From: Giardia muris
Lineage: Eukaryota > Fornicata > Diplomonadida > Hexamitidae
Length of the DNA stretch: 14,150 nucleotides
Assembly (NCBI GenBank): GCA_006247105.1
Contig: VDLU01000038.1
Coordinates: 1 to 14,150 of the forward strand
Direction of reading: 5' to 3'
How positions within the stretch are numbered: position 1 is the first letter of the stretch; each line of letters starts with the position of its first letter. Below, one piece after another: positions 7,560 to 14,150 of this stretch. The notes below the pieces were generated by a model. It saw only the letters and a list, made by a program, of their open reading frames with translations. It searched no databases and had not been told where the DNA came from. The position numbers and the translations under genes are program-made.

Positions 7560-9290
7560 ATCCCCCCCCACTCCGATGAAGATGACGGGTGGAACTTAAG
7601 CATATCAGTACGCCCAGGAGAAGACACCAACCGGGATTCCTTGATTAGCGGCGAGCGATCCAGGAGTAGTCCGACCTCGAAGCGATGAGCGTTGTGAGGA
7701 CTGGGGGGATGTCCTAAACCCGAAGATGGGTTGAAACCCACACCAAGGAGGGTGCCAGTCCCGTAGGGATGGACACAACCCCAACGACGAGTACCTCTGC
7801 TTGAGAGTGTAGAGGGAAGAGGAGGTGGTACCCTTCTAAGGCTAAATACCGCCCCGAGACCGATAGAGGACCAAGTAGTGCGAACGAAAGGTGAGAAGGA
7901 TGCCGACCCAGGCACGTCAAAAGACCCTGAACCCGGGAGGCGACTCCCGACCTGTCGATGATCGATTGGTCGGGCCCGTCTCGAAACACGGACCGAGGAG
8001 TTAGGACCGATCGCGAGTCATGTGGCAAAGGGAAGTCAAGACTTCAAGGGGCCCCTTACAAGGGCAGAGCGATCGGTCCTAGACCCGAAAGGTGGTGATC
8101 TACACTTGACCAGGGTGAAGCCAGACGAAAGCCTGGTGGAGGCCCATCCCGGTGCTGACGTGCAAATCGCTCGGTCGAGTTGAGTGTAGGGGCGAAAGAC
8201 TCATCGAACCACCTGGTAGCTGGTTACCTCCGAAATGTCTCCCAGGATAGCCGACATCATGAACAGCTGCCCTAGGTAAGGCCACGATCGGTGGGAGTAG
8301 GGAGGTCACTCCTTATCCACCCCTCGAACCATGAACAAGGGTGGAGCGGGGCCAACTTGTGTGGGCCCCCTCAACAGTGTTGATGTCGAGTGGGCCTCTC
8401 CTGGTAAGCAGGACGGGCAAGACGGGATGAACCGACAGTCGGGGGAAGGTGTGGAAGTGTATGCTCGATCAAACGGTGTCCGTCGATCGTGACAGCTGGA
8501 AGGTGGCCTTAACAGTAGGAAGCCTCTAAGGAGTGTGTAACAACCCACCAGCCGAATCGAGGGGCCCGGAAAATGGAACACGCCGAAGCATACGATCGGA
8601 ACCCGACCGAGATGTGTCTCGGGTAGGAGGTCGTCATGATCGAGTCGAAGCCATGGGGTGACACGTGGTGGATCGAGTCATGATTGCTGATCTCGGTAGT
8701 AGTAGCCATTACTCCATCTGGAGGCCTGACGTGGAGATGGGTTCCGTATCCCTGTCGATCAGATACGGGTGACACGATCCTAAGTCCGATGGTGTACGCC
8801 GTACCATGGGGTCATCCTCACAGGACGATAGGGCTGACCGGTTAACATCCCGGTGGTATGATGGGGTCTTGGTGACATCCTTTCACAACGGTACATGAAC
8901 GAAGCACATGGTGGGAGTCATCCCGTCCTACCCCAGTCCCCCCATGGCCAGTAGTACTTCAGGTCGTGCATGGCCATGATGGATCACATGTCCCTTCGGT
9001 CATCCATGAAACCCGTTGTGTCCCCCCCCATCCTGATCGTACCACAACCGCAACAGGACTCCAAGGTGATCAGCCTCTAGGCGGGAGAGACCATGACTCA
9101 GGGAAGTCGGCAAACTAGCTCCGTAACCTCGGGAGAAGGAGTGGCTCTGATCGATCAGAACCGGCACGGACCGAGGGATCCCGACTGTCTACTAACAACA
9201 TAGCGTCGTGCCAGTCGTCATGGATGCGTACACGACGTGATTTCTGCCCAGTGCCATGACCGTCACCATGAAGAGGTTCATCCAAGCCCT

Positions 9291-9342
<52 letters not shown>

Positions 9343-9787
9343 GGGTAATTTCCGACGTGCATGAATGGATCAACGAGGATCCCACTGTCCCAAGTCATGC
9401 CTCCGTGAACCTACAGACCCGGGAACGGGCGGGTGTTGGTCGGCGGGGCAAGAAGACCCTTTTGAGCTTGACTCCAATCCGATCCTGGGGGATGGGATCA
9501 TCGGTGCAGCATACAGGGGAGGCCGCTTCCATGAGATACCCTGACGTTGTTCACCATCCCACTCACCGACTTACATCGGCACACGGTCGGATGGGGAGTT
9601 TGGCTGGGGCGGCGCGCCTGCTAGATCACACCGCAGGCGTCCTATGGTAAGCTCAGTGAGGTCGGAAACCTCACGTGGAGCATAAGGGCATAAGCTTACT
9701 TGACTAGTACCCCCTGTCCCGGTACTTGCCGTGAAAGCGTGGCCTAACGATCCTTCAACCGCTCCGGTAATCCGAGCGTGGAGGTGA

Positions 9788-9831
<44 letters not shown>

Positions 9832-9833
9832 CC

Positions 9834-9877
<44 letters not shown>

Positions 9878-9927
9878 CCGTCCGCATGCATCGGTGCGGA
9901 AGCGTCGGATTGTTCACCCGTCTAAGG

Positions 9928-9971
<44 letters not shown>

Positions 9972-10257
9972 TCCTACCGACCATCTCCATGCGTCCAGTA
10001 CGTCGGGTCAGTACGAGAGGAACACCCGTCGCGAGCCTCCGATCTCCCGGTTGTTTGACTTGACAGTGCCGGTCTGTCGCGCTCGGGGGACTAGCACTGA
10101 ACGCCTCTAAGTGTCCATCCCACCTACTCGCATGGGTTGAGGGGCTTCCCCTCGATTCGCCCGGGTTGACGACCCTTTTCTCCGACCTACTGTACGGCGT
10201 GGAGCTTCTTGCGACCGCCTGAGGTTTGGTTCGGGTTGGCATTCCCCCCGAGCCCCC
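7560..10257 (+). rRNA. Large-subunit (LSU) rRNA gene, copy 2 (complete)
   Basis: This is the full LSU gene of the second unit, about 2.7 kb, matching the 2698 nt I recall for G. muris. The 5' element GGAACTTAAGCATATCAG at 7591-7608 is intact, whereas copy 1 has an extra A there. The central PTC stretch is at ~9309-9328, TTACCACAGGGATAACTGG at ~9795-9813, and the sarcin-ricin loop at 10009-10023. From about 9050 onward it appears base-for-base identical to copy 1. It is immediately preceded by 5.8S/ITS2 and followed by the same G-rich repeat block as copy 1. Both ends are estimates within about 10 nt. Confidence 0.97.
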
Positions 10258-10595
10258 GAGGGTCGAAGACCTGAGGGGGTGAGGGAAGGGCCGGAACAAC
10301 CCCCCGAGGGTCGTGAGACCCGAAGGGGGGGCCGGAAGCGAGGCCCCCCGCCCCGAGGAAGACCTGAAGGGGGGTGAGGGCATCCCCCGTCATACCAGGG
10401 GGGTGGGAAGGGCTCCCCTCCGGTCGTGGGACCAGGGGGGTGAGGGCCCCCGGTCGTAAGGGGGCATCCCCGAGGGGTGAGACTTGAGGCGCCGAGGGTC
10501 ATACCAGGGGGGGTGAGGGCCCCAAGGGGGGGCGTCCCCCGCCCGGATCGACCTGAAGCGAGATCAGACCCCCGTGGGTCGAAGGCCCGGGTACG
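10254..10595 (+). repeat. Degenerate G-rich direct repeats 3' of LSU (copy 2)
   Basis: This is the second copy of the block described at 2683-3025. It has the same GAGGGTCG / ACC-AGGGGGGTGAGGG units in the same order, with one fewer C in the run at ~10300. Near-identity of this block in both units shows it is homogenised with the rRNA genes. Confidence 0.65.
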
Positions 10596-11775
10596 GGGGC
10601 CTACAGAAGGATACCAGATTTGGAACGGTTACAGTGGATTTTGGATCCGGACTCGAGATCAAAAGACCGGAGGGGCGAGGGCGGGTCCGCGGGTCCCTCG
10701 AACGGGGGGTCGTACAGGGGTCCCCCGTGGGCCCACGGCCGTCCCCCTGGGCACGGAACGGATCGGGGGTCCATGCCCTGGCCCGGGAGTCCACATGGGT
10801 CCTCACGGGGGCCTTCCCTCCAGGGGTCATTCGAGGTGTCCCCGGGGGTCCCCTGGGTCCATGGGGCCCTTGAAGTCCTTCAAGATGAACGGGGACGGGG
10901 GGCCCGGTCCCTCACGGGGTGGGCCCTCACACGGGGGGGACTCATGGCTCCATCGGGGACTGGGGTCCGACCCCCCCGCCCTCCTTCGAGGGGGCCGGGT
11001 CATCGGACCATGTGGTCATATGGATGGGCCTTCCGGGGGGTCACGGTCCCCTCGGGGGTGGGTCATCGAATGGGATGGGGGACTATCTTCCCCCCTTCCA
11101 TAGCCCGTGGGGTCCCCCTCGAGTCCTCCATGAACGGGGTCACATGGGGCCTTCAGAGGGTCTCCTGGGCCCGGGCCGAACAGGGGATTCCCGTGGGGTC
11201 CGACTCCCCCTTGAATCTCTGGGGGTCTCGAGCGGGGACCCAGATCCACGCCCCACAGGTCCATGGACCTTCATGGGTGGGGGGGTGGTCCATCATACGG
11301 ATGGGGGTTCCTTCGGTCGGGGGTCCGTCCGGTCCTCACGGGACAGGATCCAGGGGGCCTTCACGTCCCCTCATACGGGCCACATGGACCGGGTCATCAG
11401 GGGGATCCGGGTCATCATATGGGGCCCGGGCCTCATATCCATGGACGGGGACTCCCCCACGGGGCGGGCCCCCTTCATCGATCGGGTCCCTCACGGATCC
11501 TTCAGAGGGTGAAGATCGGACACGGCATATGGGACTTTCAGGCCCCCACGGGTCATCGGACGGACGATCGAACGGGCCCCCGAGGGCACGAGTAGAGGTA
11601 GTGGGTCCATGGGGCCCGGGACGACGCTCATCATTCCAGACGGGAGGGAACCCTTCCCGCTTTCTCCTTCATTCAAGTTTAGGACCGGAGGGGCGCCGAA
11701 GCGACGGGCCCCCTCAGAGGGGGACCGAAGGGGCGGCCCGAAGGGCGAGGCCACTGTGGGCACCGGTCACTGACT

Positions 11776-12216
11776 GGGCGTGTCTGCGTCCCCGGGCGGC
11801 CCGCGTCTCCGTGTCCCTCGCATCTCTCGCATCTCCCGCGTCTCTCATCACCTCTCATCACTTATTATCGTCCCTTATCGTGTCTCGTGTCCCTTATCGT
11901 CTCTTATCATCTCTTATCGTCCCCCGTCATCTCTCATCGCTCTCATCGCGTCCCCAGCCCCCCCACTCCTCTCGTGGATCCCCCTGGCCCCTCTCATGCC
12001 CCATGGATCCTCATGCCTCTCATGCCATCTCATGGCCCCCCATGCCCCCCTGACTCCTCTTGAATCACCTCGTGGCCCCCCTCTCAGGCCTCCCCCCTTC
12101 CTCCCTCAGCCCTCCCCACGCCTGCACACACTCCCCCCCATCCCTCTACCACGTCGGGGAGCCCTCTCCCACATCCGTCTGACTCGTCCCCCCAACCCCC
12201 AGGTCTCCAGATCCTC
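11776..12216 (+). repeat. Pyrimidine-rich low-complexity tract (copy 2)
   Basis: This is the C/T-rich tract matching 4318-4757. It lacks an 8-bp CCCCGCGT-type repeat near the left end and has an irregular ATGGATCC/TCATG arrangement at ~11991-12045 in place of the five-unit decamer array. It is otherwise nearly identical. Confidence 0.75.
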
Positions 12217-12247
12217 CTGGATTAATATTTACTAATGAAAATCCAGG
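12217..12247. promoter_or_regulatory. AT-rich island with inverted repeat (copy 2)
   Basis: This is an identical copy of the element at 4758-4789: arms CCTGGATT (12217-12224) and AATCCAGG (12240-12247) around an AT-rich loop. Its unchanged sequence next to variable DNA is the main reason to consider it functional. Confidence 0.55.
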
Positions 12248-12459
12248 GGAATCCCGGACAATAGAGGGTTCGATCCATCATCTCGTCCCATGGGACTCCC
12301 GTCCCCCCTGCACCCTTACGACGGTGTTACGTGACTGTGCACGCAGTGGGAGGGCCGTGGGGGTCGTGGGGATGGCAGGGGAGTTGGATGGGGTCATCCT
12401 TGGGGACGGGTCGAGAGGGATGGAGGGGCCACCTAAGGGCCTTGTGGGGGCCTATGAGC

Positions 12460-12485
12460 GATCTTTGGGGGGTCGGGGATCTTTG
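12460..12485. repeat. 8-bp direct repeat spanning the rDNA/non-rDNA junction
   Basis: GATCTTTG occurs at 12460-12467, inside spacer sequence also present in copy 1 (5002-5009), and again at 12478-12485, exactly where spacer homology ends. The rDNA breakpoint is therefore 12478/12479 with 8 bp of repeated sequence. This could be microhomology used in a joining event or sequence copied during retroelement insertion. It could also be chance, since only one flank is visible. Confidence 0.6.
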
Positions 12486-12525
12486 TACAGAGATGCCGTC
12501 ACATCACCTCCAAGCCTCCCTGGGG

Positions 12526-12790
12526 TTACTTGTGCTCGACCCACACGTAGCTCCCGTCCATGCACGTGGATGACCACTCCTCATGCCCCGCCCTTGACAG
12601 GCCCCAATGGTTCATCTCCCCAAAGATGAAGGAGGAAGAGGCGGGGATCCAGCCACAACCAATCTCCCTGACGAATGTCGATGTGGGCTCCCGCACTACT
12701 ATGGACAGGTGCCAGTCGAGGAGAACCCGTCCAAAAAAGAGCAAGGCCTCGACACGACCGGTTAAGCACCCCGAACCCGCCCCCTGTCCT
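12526..12790 (-). pseudogene. C-terminal fragment of the right-end relic
   Basis: Open stretch in a different frame from the endonuclease-like fragment, ending with TAA at 12528-12526, only 47 bp before the rDNA junction. Most codons end in G or C. The product contains F-F-G-R-V-L-L-D-W-H-L and ends M-D-G-S-Y-V-W-V-E-H-K. I do not recognise it. If it is the C-terminus of a retroelement protein, the 47 bp up to 12479 would be a short 3' UTR with no poly(A) tail visible; the end reads TACAAAGAT on this strand. Confidence 0.35.
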
Positions 12791-12856
12791 CAAAGGGCCG
12801 CTTTCCCCTTGACAAGCCCCCCGACGCTTGAGGGACGCAAAAGATCGGCATCCTCA

Positions 12857-13075
12857 TCAACCATGATGATTCCACCACCAGGCCACCCCCTGCCTGCCAA
12901 TCACCCTATATGCGTTCACATCAAAGTGGATGCCGTTGGGTTCGACGACAATTCCATCCGGCCTGCGACGACGAGGCTTGATGATGACGATGCGATCGTC
13001 CATCCAGTGACGCACGATCGGATCGTTGATGAGCGCTTTGCTCACGGAGACCTTCGAGTACAGTCCTCTTCGAGG
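12857..13075 (-). pseudogene. Fragment with endonuclease-like R-P-D...D motif
   Basis: This is a 72-codon stretch of the relic between two in-frame TGA codons. It has the best coding character of the region: about two thirds of codons end in G or C, and the product has alternating hydrophobic and basic segments. The central part reads I-V-I-I-K-P-R-R-R-R-P-D-G-I-V-V, then N-G-I-H-F-D-V. R2-type restriction-like endonucleases have a basic-(R/K)PD segment followed 11-14 residues later by D in a hydrophobic strand; the spacing here is 11. A later catalytic lysine is not identifiable before the stop. PD...D patterns are short and occur by chance, and the opposite strand is open here too. Confidence 0.4.
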
Positions 13076-13276
13076 TCATACACCACGTCCAGCATCTGGT
13101 CGTTGGTCGACGTGGATCGTACCCATAGGATGCCCTACGGATACTGGGCACTCCCGCACCAGCCGTTCACAGGGCACGTGTAGGCCATGGGCTCTCTTGG
13201 CTGCCTCCCAGAAGGGGATGAGATTGCCCGGTCAAAGATCATCCGGACCTCGGGGGGCCCTCGGATACGAGTGTCC

Positions 13277-13747
13277 TCATTTGTGCAGCAGGGGTGGTTG
13301 TGCTTTGCCGTCCCCCGTGGCCTCCCAGTGAACGTGCTCATCGATGCTCATTTTCATCCAGGCCGGGCCCTTCCGACCCTGCATGTACGAAGAACTGGAG
13401 ATGGAGGTACGATCCCCGACCACGTACCTCTCCTTGCCCGGATGGACGAGCTCAAGGAGCCAGTGCTCAGCATCCCAGCCCTCATCGTCGAGCTGCCTCG
13501 TGCCGATCCAGTTCCTCCCCCAAAGACCCCAACAACAGAACTGAGCCTGCAGCCGGGTAACACCATACATGGCCAGGCCTGCATCCCAGGAAGGAGGTGG
13601 GGTGACACATGTGAAGCCAGGCCTCCAGTCCAAGACCCCGAGCCCATGCTTAGGCTTCAACATGCAGGTCCAGATCAAGATGACCCGAAGGACCCCAAGT
13701 GGTCCGAAGAGGACATCAGAAGGGTCTGCATGGTATCGGAAGACCAT
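13277..13747 (-). pseudogene. Middle fragment of the right-end relic
   Basis: A 156-codon stretch without stops in the same register as the RT-like and endonuclease-like motifs. It contains L-K-P-K-H-G-L-G-V, reminiscent of the P..GGLG(I/V) element that follows the RT domain in many LINE-type proteins, but with only one G before L. It is unusually rich in tryptophan, which is what the complement of frequent CCA proline codons on the other strand would produce. This weakens the case that this strand is the coding one. I do not recognise a family from this piece alone. Confidence 0.3.
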
Positions 13748-14150
13748 TGGGAGCCCCCGATGATACTTCGAGGGTCATCACATCCTCCCATCGGCCTTCA
13801 CTCACGACTTCATCCCCACTTGACCATCAGCTGTCCCAGCACACGCATCCGGCCTCCTCGGGGCCATAGGGGTTGAAGACCTCGAACACCCCCCAAGACC
13901 CCAGAAGGACCCCAGGACAGGAGATCCGACGACCATCAATCCAAAAAAACTGCCATCCATCCAGCCCTCTCCATTCACGTTCGTACCGACTCCTGACACC
14001 TGTGCCCGTCCCCGTACATGGACCATCGTCATTGACATCAGGACGGATATAGGATCGTCCCCCCATGACCCCAAGAGATCCTCGAGAACCCAATGGAGGC
14101 CCCAAGGGTCCAGAAGAGGCATGAAGGCATGGACCAAGAGGTCATCACCT

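Larger units (their letters stand above)
10258..12478 (+). other. rDNA intergenic spacer copy 2, truncated at its right end
   Basis: This corresponds to 2687-5020 of the first spacer and then stops. The G-rich repeat block, the ~3800-4315 homologue (~11260-11770), the pyrimidine tract and the AT-rich hairpin are all present. The segment ~10935-11259 is a divergent, shorter version of the first spacer's 3365-3800. The last ~180 bp before the break carry several substitutions relative to copy 1, for example CAGGGGAGTTGGATGGGG versus CAGGAGACTTGCATGGGG, although the LSU genes show none. The promoter-like modules, the 73-bp array and the SSU are absent to the right, so this is the end of the array as seen here. 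A 477-codon open frame at 10620-12053 is not believable as a gene because the same DNA in copy 1 is frame-shifted. Confidence 0.9.
12551..13876 (+). other. Competing + strand open frame, one internal TAG
   Basis: In the codon register exactly complementary to the relic, the + strand is open from 12551 (after TAG 12548-12550) to TGA 13874-13876, interrupted only by TAG at 13181-13183. ATG codons are available at 12560 and 13187, the latter right after the TAG. At this base composition about 15 stops would be expected by chance. The product is rich in P, S, R, D and H, with some convincing stretches such as M-D-E-L-K-E-P-V and K-W-S-E-E-D-I-R-R-V, but no family I recognise. It may be a real, once-interrupted gene, or merely the antisense shadow of the leftward relic. 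Confidence 0.28.
12526..14150 (-). pseudogene. Broken protein-coding relic, possibly Genie/R2-type non-LTR retrotransposon 3' part
   Basis: Non-rDNA sequence read leftward, towards the rDNA. At the window edge the frame reads G-D-D-L-L-V (14149-14132) followed by L-H-W-V-L-E-D-L-L (~14095-14069), resembling the reverse-transcriptase catalytic motif and its following helix. About 396 codons later in the same register comes R-R-P-D (PD at 12961-12956) and, 11 residues after, D (12922-12920), resembling the restriction-like endonuclease of R2/Genie-type elements. That register has nine in-frame TGA codons (13804, 13780, 13777, 13279, 13234, 13078, 12859, 12856, 12583) but no TAA or TAG. Other protein-like stretches lie in other frames: V-F-E-V-F-N-P-Y-G (~13891-13865, codons almost all ending in G/C) and the terminal fragment ending at TAA 12528-12526. 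So either several indels or a different gene must be invoked. Known Giardia retrotransposons of this class are subtelomeric. Family assignment is tentative; a competing + strand frame exists. Confidence 0.38.

Noticed and set aside
10620..12053. 477-codon + strand open frame in spacer copy 2 (with related shorter frames at 3050-3634, 3349-4053 and 3804-4604 in copy 1)
   Set aside because: The product is low-complexity G/P/R/S-rich, the frame crosses the variable patch and the pyrimidine tract, and the same DNA in copy 1 is split by length differences that are not multiples of three. GC-rich, TA-poor spacer readily gives long open frames.
13135..13341. Zinc-finger (CCHC-type) reading of the - strand fragment containing C-C-T-N-E-D and C-P-V-N-G-W-C
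   Set aside because: The Cys/His spacing does not fit the CCHC motif that precedes the endonuclease in R2-type proteins, and the pieces lie in a frame different from the R-P-D motif.
12479..14150. Telomeric repeats at the right end
   Set aside because: I looked for TAGGG/CCCTA-type tandem repeats, as expected at Giardia chromosome ends, and saw none in this stretch.

Overview
The window is eukaryotic ribosomal DNA. It holds a little more than one head-to-tail rDNA unit, all transcribed on the + strand, then runs into unrelated DNA at the right end. The small-subunit gene opens with the near-universal eukaryotic 5' end, has the 530-loop and decoding-site sequences, and is only about 1.43 kb long. 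Its wording (for example GGAACTTGCCCAATGCG and CAAGGACGGCAGCAGGCG) is that of diplomonads of the genus Giardia. From memory, the published Giardia muris unit is about 7.67 kb with a 1429-nt SSU, a 2698-nt LSU and a roughly 3.3-kb size-variable spacer with direct repeats. Here the SSU fits 1429 nt, the LSU fits about 2.7 kb, and the unit is about 7.57 kb. The organism is therefore very probably G. muris or a close relative.

Layout: LSU copy 1 (1 to ~2686, lacking only a few 5' bases); intergenic spacer (IGS) copy 1 (~2687-5921); SSU (5922-7350); ITS1; 5.8S (~7389-7525); ITS2; LSU copy 2 (~7560-10257); IGS copy 2 (~10258-12478), which stops abruptly. The complete spacer is ordered: degenerate G-rich repeats just after the LSU, a GC-rich body with a copy-variable patch, a pyrimidine-rich tract, an AT-rich hairpin island, two copies of a ~43-bp promoter-like module, a 73-bp tandem array, and a third copy of the module about 115 bp before the SSU. 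I read the module as a gene promoter plus two spacer promoters, which is inference.

At 12478/12479 the second spacer breaks at the position matching 5020 of the first, before its promoter-like modules. The remaining 1.67 kb is not rDNA. On the - strand, facing the rDNA, it has protein-like segments. These include a DD-L-L-V motif at the window edge and, about 396 codons later in the same register, an R-P-D...D motif resembling the endonuclease of R2/Genie-type non-LTR retrotransposons. Known Giardia retrotransposons of that type are subtelomeric, so a Genie-like element at the end of an rDNA array is attractive. The frame is broken, however, and the + strand has a competing open frame, so this is a hypothesis.

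The two LSU copies differ only by six short length changes, all within the first ~1460 nt of copy 1. This suggests consensus errors near the sequence end; if the other end is similar, some breaks in the right-end gene may also be errors.
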